Positions 1-5,690 of a stretch of 6,988 bases of DNA are shown in pieces. The stretch is from Acidobacteriota bacterium (GTDB lineage Bacteria; Acidobacteriota; Terriglobia; Acidiferrales; UBA7541): the NCBI GenBank assembly GCA_003131985.1, contig PKWH01000248.1, forward strand, positions 1-6,988, given 5' to 3'. Below the pieces are notes generated by a model. The model was given only the letters and a program-made list of their open reading frames with translations, searched no databases and was not told the origin of the DNA. The stretch's first letter is position 1. The number at the start of each line of letters is the position of its first letter. The position numbers and the translations under genes were made by a program.

Positions 1-261
1 CTAATGTTCTTCGGCGGCCTCGTTACCGCCCCCTTCATTCGCCCCTTTCGCCTTTCCCGGCTCTTTTGGACCTACATCCTCCCCGTGATTCCCTTCCTCC
101 TGTTTTACGACGGCGTAATCTCCAGCCTGCGCGCCTATTCCACAAAGCAGCTCCACGAAATGATCGCCGCGCTCCACGCCGACGGCTACGTCTGGGAAGT
201 AGGCGAAGAACCCCGCGGCTTCGTCACAGTCACCTACCTGCTCGGCTACCCAGTGAAGTAA
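1..261 (+). CDS. Partial C-terminal end of a probable class I SAM-dependent methyltransferase
   Basis: The reading frame is open from the first base and ends at TAA 259-261, so I treat it as the last ~86 codons of a gene starting outside the window. An ATG at 4-6 exists, but nothing upstream is available to judge it as a start. The segment has a hydrophobic stretch rich in Phe, Leu and Pro (about residues 19-40 of the visible part), then FYDGVISSLRAYS, then an amphipathic helix, and closes with YVWEVGEE and VTVTYLLGYP. From memory, a DG(I/V)xSxLRxYs...W.xGE...vtYLiGyP ending is typical of a group of class I SAM-dependent methyltransferases common in Acidobacteria and Bacteroidetes. The SAM-binding motifs would lie upstream and cannot be seen, so the assignment rests on the tail alone. 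It could instead be another membrane-associated protein. The next gene on this strand begins 172 bp downstream behind its own promoter, so co-transcription is not required. Confidence 0.5.
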   Translation, partial: LMFFGGLVTAPFIRPFRLSRLFWTYILPVIPFLLFYDGVISSLRAYSTKQLHEMIAALHADGYVWEVGEEPRGFVTVTYLLGYPVK

Positions 262-301
262 CATGAGTCGCGCTGCTGGCGATGCTCCGCTTTTGTAGCG
301 C

Positions 302-332
302 CTGCCGGCAGACCGAGAGGCTTCAGCCCGGC
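302..332. repeat. GC-rich palindromic intergenic sequence
   Basis: This sits in the 172-bp gap between the methyltransferase tail and the PilT-like gene. It contains a perfect 10-bp palindrome, CTGCCGGCAG (302-311). An alternative 5-bp stem pairs GCCGG (304-308) with CCGGC (328-332), around GGCTTCAGCC. No T-run follows on the plus strand, so it is not a canonical intrinsic terminator for the upstream gene. Its form fits a REP-like intergenic element, but only one copy is visible here. Confidence 0.3.
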
Positions 333-381
333 ATCTTGCCTTTGCTGTTGATGTAACTGCGGTTTTCGACTTTCCTGTACC

Positions 382-410
382 TCGACTCCCATTCCCCTCC
401 GTCATATACT
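382..410 (+). promoter_or_regulatory. Putative sigma-70 promoter of the PilT-like gene
   Basis: A -35-like TCGACT (382-387, 4 of 6 matches to TTGACA) is followed by exactly 17 bp and a -10-like TATACT (405-410, 5 of 6 matches to TATAAT). Transcription would begin near 417, giving a leader of roughly 17 nt before the GTG at 434, with the ribosome binding site inside it. The spacing is ideal and the position right, but it is only a motif match. Confidence 0.45.
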
Positions 411-424
411 CTGCCGGGGCAACT

Positions 425-428
425 GGAG
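425..428 (+). promoter_or_regulatory. Ribosome binding site GGAG fixing the GTG start at 434
   Basis: GGAG at 425-428 lies 5 nt before the GTG at 434-436. This supports the GTG start for the PilT-like gene rather than a later in-frame start. Confidence 0.6.
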
Positions 429-433
429 TTCAA

Positions 434-1591
434 GTGGCCGAATCCCCAGAACTCAATCGAATTGTCAGCGATCTCAACGACGATCGCGACGTAACTCTCG
501 CGGATTCCTCCGCCACCCGCCGCCTCGACCGTTGGCTTACCGCGCTCGTGCAGCAAGGTGGTAGCGATTTGCTCCTCGTTCCCAACGCCCCGCCGTGTCT
601 GCGTTTCGAAGGTCACGTGCGGCAACTCGAACCCGGCGCACTCGATGGCGCGGAAATCGAAGCCGCGGTTATTCCCGCGCTTACCTCTCACGCGCTGAAC
701 CTCTACCGCAAAATTCAGATCGCCGATTCGTCTTACCGTGTCGCCGGTCTCGGACGTTTCCGCATCAATCTCCATCGTGAACGCAGCAACGCCGCAGCAG
801 CCGTGCGAGCCTTGCCCGCGAAAGTTCCCTCCCTCCGCGATCTGCACCTCCCTCCCTCGGTCGAAGCTCTCGCTCATCTGCCGCGAGGCCTCGTGTTGAT
901 CGGAGGTCCGGCAGGTTCGGGCAAAACCACCACGCTTTCCGCGATTGTCAACGAAATCAATCAGAACGAATCCCGACACATTGTCACGATCGAAGATCCG
1001 ATCGAGTACGAGCACAAGCACATTCACAGCATCGTCGAGCAGGTAGAAATCGGCACGGATGCCCCTGACTTCCCCACCGCCCTGCGCGCCGCCCTGCGAC
1101 AGGCGCCTGACGTTCTAGTAGTCGGCGAAATGCGCGATCCCGAAACCATGCGCATCGCAGTCGCTGCTGCCGAAACCGGCCACCTGGTTCTTTCCACTCT
1201 GCATACCACTGACGTTGCGTCCACCATCGGCCGCGTCTGTGATTCATTTCCAGTCGAGCGCCAAAATACAATTCGCCAGGAACTGGCCATGGCTCTCGCT
1301 GCCGTTCTCAACCAGATTCTTGTGCCGGTAACCAGCCGCGGGCAAATGCCTGTCGCCGAACTCCTGATGATCGGATTCGGCGCCCGCCAGCACATTCGTC
1401 ACAACGCTCTTCAGTACCTCCGCCAGGAAATTACGCTCACAAAGAAAAAGGGCTCGTTTAGCCTGGAAGACTCGCTAGCTACGCTCATGTCTCAAGGCCA
1501 CTTGAATCGCGAGGGCGCCACGCACCTGGCTTTCGATCCCGAAGAACTCGACAGCCTCCTGAAATCCCAAGCGCGCTCCAATTCAGCGTAG
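434..1591 (+). CDS. pilT: PilT/PilU-family type IV pilus twitching (retraction) ATPase
   Basis: A 385-residue cytoplasmic hexameric ATPase of the secretion/pilus superfamily. By family, it powers pilus retraction at the inner-membrane base of type IV pili. The N-terminal domain (about 30-130) carries GSDLLLVPNAPP (about 43-54), the counterpart of the usual ASDLHL segment, and GRFRINLHRER (107-117), where the arginines expected near the nucleotide lie. The C-terminal ATPase domain shows Walker A GGPAGSGKTT (157-166), Asp box IVTIEDPIEYEH (183-194), Walker B with catalytic Glu in VLVVGEMRDPET (227-238; E232) and His box TGHLVLSTLHTTD (248-260). After this, canonical PilT has AIRNLIREGK; here the aligned stretch is GARQHIRHNA (about 316-325), keeping R..IR but losing EGK. 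The closing SFSLEDSLATLM resembles the PilT tail. The protein is slightly longer than typical PilT (about 345-370) because of an extra N-terminal stretch of about 25 residues. The start is GTG with GGAG 5 nt upstream. No pilus genes lie beside it, so PilU or another PilT paralogue is equally possible. Confidence 0.88.
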   Translation: MAESPELNRIVSDLNDDRDVTLADSSATRRLDRWLTALVQQGGSDLLLVPNAPPCLRFEGHVRQLEPGALDGAEIEAAVIPALTSHALNLYRKIQIADSSYRVAGLGRFRINLHRERSNAAAAVRALPAKVPSLRDLHLPPSVEALAHLPRGLVLIGGPAGSGKTTTLSAIVNEINQNESRHIVTIEDPIEYEHKHIHSIVEQVEIGTDAPDFPTALRAALRQAPDVLVVGEMRDPETMRIAVAAAETGHLVLSTLHTTDVASTIGRVCDSFPVERQNTIRQELAMALAAVLNQILVPVTSRGQMPVAELLMIGFGARQHIRHNALQYLRQEITLTKKKGSFSLEDSLATLMSQGHLNREGATHLAFDPEELDSLLKSQARSNSA

Positions 1592-1594
1592 CAT

Positions 1595-1631
1595 CACAAC
1601 GTATTGGGTCATGGAATAGCCAATTTTTGTG
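1595..1631 (+). terminator. Weak hairpin with T-run after the PilT-like gene
   Basis: Starting 4 nt after the stop codon, outer arms CACAA (1595-1599) and TTGTG (1627-1631) enclose inner arms ATTGG (1603-1607) and CCAAT (1620-1624). A run of five T (1624-1628) overlaps the 3' side. The inner stem followed by T's is in the position expected for an intrinsic terminator of the plus-strand gene, but it is only 5 bp and AT-rich. The T-run also takes part in the outer stem. This is a candidate only. Confidence 0.3.
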
Positions 1632-1690
1632 CAGCCCAGTGCGCCGCGTAAACGGCCGGCCTTCACTTGATAGCCTGCGTGCTGGGCTGC
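1631..1690. terminator. Long inverted repeat at the convergent gene junction
   Basis: GCAGCCCAG (1631-1639) is a perfect inverted copy of CTGGGCTGC (1682-1690). In plus-strand RNA the stem extends through two G-U pairs and three more GC pairs to 14 bp (1631-1644 with 1677-1690), with a 32-nt loop that contains the palindrome GGCCGGCC. The right arm lies inside the last codons of the minus-strand gene ending at 1663. Neither strand has a T-run right after the stem, so it may impede convergent transcription or protect 3' ends rather than act as a classical intrinsic terminator. Confidence 0.35.
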
Positions 1691-4600
1691 AACCACGAAA
1701 CCACAAAATCCGTAATCGACGGAAACAGCGTCGTCAAAAGTCCGAGCAGCGGCCCGACGCCAAATGTAAACACCTGCCGCCAAAACTCCCCTCCCAGTTC
1801 CCCCGGACTCGTGTCCGTAATGTAGCTAAGCGTCGCGTCCCGATGCATCCCCGCGTAAATCACAACCAAGGTTGTCCCGATAATTATGAACACCGTAAGA
1901 AAGATGCCCCCCAGTACGGGCAACGGGTCGAATGTGTAGCTTGATACCGCCAGAGTTGTAGCGATAAAAAGACAGAGAATGCCGAGCACGATCGTGCGTA
2001 TGCGCCCCAGAATATTCTGAATGAAACCCACATACGGCAACGCAACGAATTCTTCTGCGGCAAGTATGCGAGGAGCAATATTTGCGGAAATACGTGGTCC
2101 CTTGTTAGTCTCGCTTTCCTTACTTGTTGCTCGCGAAGCGTCGAAAATAAGCGAATCAGTTTCGCTGTGCCAGGACGGAATCAATATGTTAGCTAAAACA
2201 AACGCCGCGATACTTGCGATTCCTTCCTGCACTTTGCGCAGCGGTTCGACGGTTTCAACCTGGTCGTCGCCAAGCTCCACGTACCAATTGACGAAATCCT
2301 TCATCTCGTTCTTCTGAAAAGAAGCGATCTTTATCTGAAGTTCATCTTGGATTTGCGCCTCAGCCAGATCGTCCGGAATCCATTCCTCCATTTGATTTTC
2401 TAGATGCCTCAATGCTTCGATCTGTCGCGAAAACAGGCTATAGCGCTCCGCCAGGACGTTGCCGCTCATCCTCCACACCGAGCGCCACGACAGCCCTTGG
2501 AGCGCATTCAGTGTCCGCCGCAAAGGCAATCGGTCCAGATACTCGAGCAGCGTTTGCAGCCGCCTCCAGGTAGACCATGCTTGCGCCGTATCCGCGAGCA
2601 TCAGAGATATGCAAATGGTTAGCCAGATAAATATGAAAACTCCAAACAATCGTTCGCTAAGGGTGCGCAGCCAGGGCCCGCCCAGCGCTATCGCGCAAAT
2701 GACCACCACAATCCCAGAAATCGACCAAAGAATTCCCAGATAGAATCTCCCGATTGGCATGGCCCGCTTTTCGGTTGGCTGTTCCGCCTCCTCACGGCTG
2801 AACATCGAAAGCGTCAGTTTCCGATTCCCCGCTTTCAGCTCTTCGTTCGGTAACTTCAGCTCAACTTCCCGAGGGAGCAGAGGCCGATCGTCGCCAAAGA
2901 GCGCGAGCCCACGCAAGCAGAACCAGAACCAACAGTACAGTCCCACGGCCAGAAATAACTGGGGCAGCAAGGGCGAGACCCCGCTGAATATGTGTACGTT
3001 GCGCCAATGAGCAGGAATACGATTGGCCTGCGTCAGTAGCAAAGCGAGCACTAACCGCAGCAGAACAAACAGCACCAGGAATATTGTGAATCCTCGGAGT
3101 GCAGCCCGTCGGCACGCAGCGGAATCCTGGGCTGTGAAACAATCGTTCGTTATCGGCGGCAATCGATAATTTTTTACGCAGGCAAGGCAGGCGAGAACGA
3201 AAACGGCCAAGGGGAAGGGACCGAGTACCCAGCCCCAATAGCCCAGGTCTCCGCTAACCAAACCTGACATCCCTGCAAGAATCACCGCAACCGATGCCAC
3301 CACCGCGCTCCCGAACGCGACGAGTACGGAGTGTTGCCACCGCGGTATCGGGGCGAAGTAGGCCAGCCTGAAACGAGAAGGCACCGGCGAAATGGACCCA
3401 CGCGCATTCCATGTCGAATGCAGTAGCGCCCAAAACAAACAGAGGATGATCAGCACCAGAAACTCAATGGGAAGCTGCTGCATGGGCTTCGCGTCACCAG
3501 CGATGGCAATCGGCAGGCCTTTGAGTTGGTAAGCCGGGAGCAATATTGATTCCTGTTTGCTAGACGGAAGCGTGTGAGAGTTAAGTACCGCCAATGGCCA
3601 GAACTGCCGATGGCCGATCACCGTGAGCCACGTAGCCGGCCGCTGATCCTCATCGTCGTGCTCAGGCGACTGCGCCCAAGCAGGCGGAGCATAGCTAGCG
3701 ATTCTCACCGGAACTTGATCGGTCGGGGTTCGATCTGGAAACAGCCCTCGCGCCGCAATATAGAGACCTTCTGCTAGGTCCTCTCCGAAAATCCGGTGGT
3801 TTTCTCCGTTCCCGACGAATGGAGACTTATTACGGTGCGTATGCCATGTCTCCAGCCGGTAGCGAACTGACTCCGAGAACAATCCCCACGTCATCGGTTG
3901 ATCGCTGGACGAAGTCCAATCCTGCTGCCATATCAGCAGCGGGTAGGTGGACATGATGATTACTCCGCGAAGCGACGATCCTTCCGCTCCCCGCCGGAAC
4001 AGCAGATCGGCGCCATCAATCACAATCCGAGCTTCGGGCATCGACCGCCGCAAAAACTCGCTCAGAAAAATCTGGTCCATAGTGTTGGTGCTTCGCAAGA
4101 CCACAAACTCAATCTTCCTTGCTCTCAGAACGTTGGTAATGGCCAGCAGCACTGACTCCTGCGCGAGTGGCGTGAACTGGCCCCCATAACTGCGCACCGT
4201 ATCGTGATCGCTGTTCGCGGGCTCGCTTAGATCTTCCCGCAACGTCGTGGACGCCGCATTCGTGTTGGATATTTGCTTTGAGGAATTGAAAATTGCCTGC
4301 TGCTCGTACGCCGAACGCAACGTCGCTATGTCTCGTGGATAGTAAACGTACGTCGGACCTCCACTTTCGGTGCAGGGTTCATTGCTCCCGGAATCCTTTG
4401 CTTCCGTTTTCGCACCGAACGCCGTTTCATCCTCGGATAAAAACGCAACGTGACTCGTGCTGTAGCCTTGCAGGTCGATGTACTGGCAAAAACGATCTAC
4501 CTGAACGGAATCTCCCTCATTTGCGGTTTCGAATGAGTCAGCGGTCCTCAGTTGCTTATTGAACCAATCAATAGACTTTTCGGACGAAACAGTTCCGCTT

Positions 4601-5385
4601 GAGATGACAAAGCTTGTTTCGAGTGATGCCAATTTAGAAGAATGTATGGCGCGATTAAGCGATGGGAGCGATCCGGAAAATGTCGGACCTAGAATTCTTA
4701 GCTGCCCCTTCGGCGGAAGACCTCCTAGTTGTTGAATCCAAGCCACCGCGTTATCGAATTGCGGCTGATTGATGCCGCCGGTAGGTAGTTCCGCCACGAT
4801 GAAAACCGCCAGCCCTCCTTCGTAATGCGAATCGCCGGAGTTGGTCGATGGGTCCCTGAATACGATCACGCCCGGCTGTTGTTCTTGGAGCGCTTCCGCC
4901 TCCTCCTGTGCGAGCTCGTCAGAACGGCTGTCATAATCCTTGTCCTGATTCCAAGGAAGCCAGGACGAATCGTAGGAGTAGTTATTGTCCTCCGCTGCCT
5001 GCTGGATGATTTCCGTGATTCGGTCAAAGAGCAGCGGTAAGTGCGTCGAAATTGGATTCGGCGCTGTGGCAATCACAAAGTGCACCGGTTCGACATTCAA
5101 TTTTGGATTATTAAGGGGTTGCGGATCGTAACAAGTGACCGGCGGCATCCATTTCAACCGGTCGCTCTCTTGCACAAACGGTTGGAGCCGCCGCTGAATT
5201 TCTTTGCAGGCCGTATAGGCAGTCGAAGCATTGCGCTCGACAGCCTTCGTCTCCGACTTGGTTCCCCTCCCGGCTTCCGTTCTGGCTGTGGCCCCGTTCC
5301 CGGACGAACTCTTCGGGAGATTCGACACCCCGACGACCGCTAGTACGACCGCCAGAGCGCTGTATATGCCAGCGTTCTTTTTCAC
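1663..5385 (-). CDS. Large polytopic membrane protein with a type 1 periplasmic-binding-protein-like ectodomain, function unknown
   Basis: I do not recognise this as a named protein. Numbering is from the GTG at 5385 (1240 residues). Residues 4-23 form an N-terminal membrane anchor preceded by KK, followed by a Ser/Gly/Thr-rich linker. Residues about 90-570 look like an extracytoplasmic alpha/beta domain: VHFVIATAPNP (101-111), an acidic patch (about 150-172), ILGPTFSGS (231-239), VAFLSEDETAFG (313-324), VYYPRDIATLRSAYEQ (347-362), IEFVVLRSTN then FLSEFLRRSMPEARIVIDGADLLF (around 425-463) and MSTYPL (478-483). The VAxLxxDxTAxG pattern and alternating strand/helix layout recall ABC-type branched-chain amino acid or leucine-binding proteins (type 1 periplasmic fold). 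Hydrophobic segments follow at about 638-657, 685-707, 716-737, 765-785, 804-830, 880-903, 911-933, a weaker one at 1056-1070, then 1131-1151, 1156-1180 and 1205-1231. A mainly soluble, helical region lies at 934-1055. Four ectodomain cysteines (60, 85, 300, 338) could form disulfides. No kinase, GGDEF, ABC ATPase or protease motif is visible. Sensor or transport-related roles are guesses. Confidence 0.85.
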   Translation of the reverse strand: MKKNAGIYSALAVVLAVVGVSNLPKSSSGNGATARTEAGRGTKSETKAVERNASTAYTACKEIQRRLQPFVQESDRLKWMPPVTCYDPQPLNNPKLNVEPVHFVIATAPNPISTHLPLLFDRITEIIQQAAEDNNYSYDSSWLPWNQDKDYDSRSDELAQEEAEALQEQQPGVIVFRDPSTNSGDSHYEGGLAVFIVAELPTGGINQPQFDNAVAWIQQLGGLPPKGQLRILGPTFSGSLPSLNRAIHSSKLASLETSFVISSGTVSSEKSIDWFNKQLRTADSFETANEGDSVQVDRFCQYIDLQGYSTSHVAFLSEDETAFGAKTEAKDSGSNEPCTESGGPTYVYYPRDIATLRSAYEQQAIFNSSKQISNTNAASTTLREDLSEPANSDHDTVRSYGGQFTPLAQESVLLAITNVLRARKIEFVVLRSTNTMDQIFLSEFLRRSMPEARIVIDGADLLFRRGAEGSSLRGVIIMSTYPLLIWQQDWTSSSDQPMTWGLFSESVRYRLETWHTHRNKSPFVGNGENHRIFGEDLAEGLYIAARGLFPDRTPTDQVPVRIASYAPPAWAQSPEHDDEDQRPATWLTVIGHRQFWPLAVLNSHTLPSSKQESILLPAYQLKGLPIAIAGDAKPMQQLPIEFLVLIILCLFWALLHSTWNARGSISPVPSRFRLAYFAPIPRWQHSVLVAFGSAVVASVAVILAGMSGLVSGDLGYWGWVLGPFPLAVFVLACLACVKNYRLPPITNDCFTAQDSAACRRAALRGFTIFLVLFVLLRLVLALLLTQANRIPAHWRNVHIFSGVSPLLPQLFLAVGLYCWFWFCLRGLALFGDDRPLLPREVELKLPNEELKAGNRKLTLSMFSREEAEQPTEKRAMPIGRFYLGILWSISGIVVVICAIALGGPWLRTLSERLFGVFIFIWLTICISLMLADTAQAWSTWRRLQTLLEYLDRLPLRRTLNALQGLSWRSVWRMSGNVLAERYSLFSRQIEALRHLENQMEEWIPDDLAEAQIQDELQIKIASFQKNEMKDFVNWYVELGDDQVETVEPLRKVQEGIASIAAFVLANILIPSWHSETDSLIFDASRATSKESETNKGPRISANIAPRILAAEEFVALPYVGFIQNILGRIRTIVLGILCLFIATTLAVSSYTFDPLPVLGGIFLTVFIIIGTTLVVIYAGMHRDATLSYITDTSPGELGGEFWRQVFTFGVGPLLGLLTTLFPSITDFVVSWLQPSTQAIK

Positions 5386-5391
5386 GAAAAT

Positions 5392-5399
5392 CCCTCCTT
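5392..5399 (-). promoter_or_regulatory. Strong Shine-Dalgarno that moves the start of the large membrane protein to GTG 5385
   Basis: On the minus strand AAGGAGGG occupies 5399-5392, and its GGAGG core ends 7 nt before GTG at 5385-5383. The longer frame begins at ATG 5406-5404, but that codon has no Shine-Dalgarno in front of it and would place this GGAGG inside codons 3-5. The GTG start also gives a protein beginning with two lysines straight before the hydrophobic anchor, the usual form of a signal or anchor sequence. Confidence 0.75.
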
Positions 5400-5418
5400 C
5401 CGCCATCGTCGCGGAAAG
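5396..5418 (-). promoter_or_regulatory. Hairpin covering part of the Shine-Dalgarno
   Basis: In minus-strand RNA CUUUCCGC (5418-5411) can pair with GCGGAAGG (5403-5396): 8 bp including one G-U pair, with a 7-nt loop (5410-5404) that contains the upstream ATG. The 3' arm takes up the first GG of the GGAGG Shine-Dalgarno core, so folding should partly mask the ribosome binding site. This might limit translation of the large membrane protein. The structure is seen in the sequence; a regulatory role is inferred. Confidence 0.4.
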
Positions 5419-5450
5419 TGGCTTCTAGCATCCAAGGGGCTAGCTGAGCA

Positions 5451-5467
5451 CCTCCCAGATCGGGAGG
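5451..5467 (-). promoter_or_regulatory. Perfect 6-bp hairpin in the leader of the large membrane-protein gene
   Basis: CCTCCC (5451-5456) and GGGAGG (5462-5467) are perfect inverted copies around a 5-nt loop, about 65-80 nt upstream of the GTG start and downstream of the putative promoter. In the minus-strand RNA the CCUCC of its 5' arm is also complementary to the GGAGG Shine-Dalgarno at 5393-5397, so two exclusive pairings can be drawn. No ligand-binding riboswitch class was recognised. Confidence 0.35.
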
Positions 5468-5502
5468 AATTTGCGCCGGCGTCGGACCCCGGCAGTGGCG
5501 GC

Positions 5503-5530
5503 AAGATATCAGATATTCTCTAAAGGTCAA
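5503..5530 (-). promoter_or_regulatory. Putative sigma-70 promoter with extended -10 for the large membrane-protein gene
   Basis: On the minus strand TTGACC (5530-5525, 5 of 6 matches to TTGACA) is followed by 16 bp and TATCTT (5508-5503, 4 of 6 matches to TATAAT). TG stands one base before it (5511-5510), making an extended -10. Transcription would start near 5496 and give a leader of about 110 nt before GTG 5385. This suggests the gene is transcribed separately from the VWA gene upstream. Confidence 0.5.
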
Positions 5531-5617
5531 ATGGATTAGTTGGTACTAAGCCTCCGCAGACTTCCTCAGCCAGTCCCAGTGTCGCGTCCGACGGAGTTAC
5601 GCGTGAAGTTGTCTTTC

Positions 5618-5662
5618 GAAGCGCCGGCTAGTCCTGAGCGCAGCCGGAGGGCCGGCGTTTTT
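5618..5662 (+). repeat. REP-like palindromic element with terminator-like T-run
   Basis: CGCCGGC (5622-5628) pairs perfectly with GCCGGCG (5651-5657). The stem can be lengthened by AA/TT and G-U pairs to about 5618-5661. The loop carries CCTGAGCGCAGCCGGAGG (5633-5650), which read in frame gives PERSRR, a motif I recall from many spuriously translated interspersed repeats in environmental genomes. TTTTT (5658-5662) directly follows the stem on the plus strand, so it would terminate plus-strand transcripts. For the minus-strand VWA gene it lies about 30 nt past the stop without a U-run. Only one copy is in the window, so repetition is from memory, not seen. Confidence 0.5.
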
Positions 5663-5690
5663 GACTTTCTTACCGCTCTCAGAATCAGAA

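Larger units (their letters stand above)
5386..5690. other. Gene-free interval between the VWA gene and the large membrane-protein gene
   Basis: This 305-bp stretch holds, from right to left on the minus strand, the 3' flank of the VWA gene, a REP-like palindrome (about 5618-5662), a putative promoter (5503-5530) and a roughly 110-nt leader with two hairpins and a Shine-Dalgarno. I see no convincing coding sequence. A plus-strand frame through it (5540-5854) crosses the repeat and runs antisense into the VWA gene. Confidence 0.6.

Noticed and set aside
1..405. Minus-strand open frame of 134 codons over the methyltransferase tail
   Set aside because: It is antisense to the plus-strand frame, has low-complexity Gly/Ala/Glu-rich composition with no recognisable domain, and is typical of GC-rich shadow frames.
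323..1027. Minus-strand open frame of 234 codons antisense to the PilT-like gene
   Set aside because: The plus strand encodes clear Walker A and other PilT motifs across the same bases; the antisense product is Arg/Gly-rich with no recognisable features.
5501..5518. AGATATC-AGATATT tandem as a regulator binding site
   Set aside because: The short AT-rich direct repeat overlaps the putative -10 region and can be explained by promoter sequence alone.
5111..5530. Minus-strand open frame of 139 codons overlapping the start of the large membrane protein
   Set aside because: It is another frame of the same strand over the anchor and linker region, Arg-rich and with no ribosome binding site; the membrane-protein frame explains the sequence better.
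5618..5662. Palindrome as intrinsic terminator of the VWA gene
   Set aside because: The T-run is on the plus strand; in the VWA transcript the stem is preceded by A's and not followed by U's.
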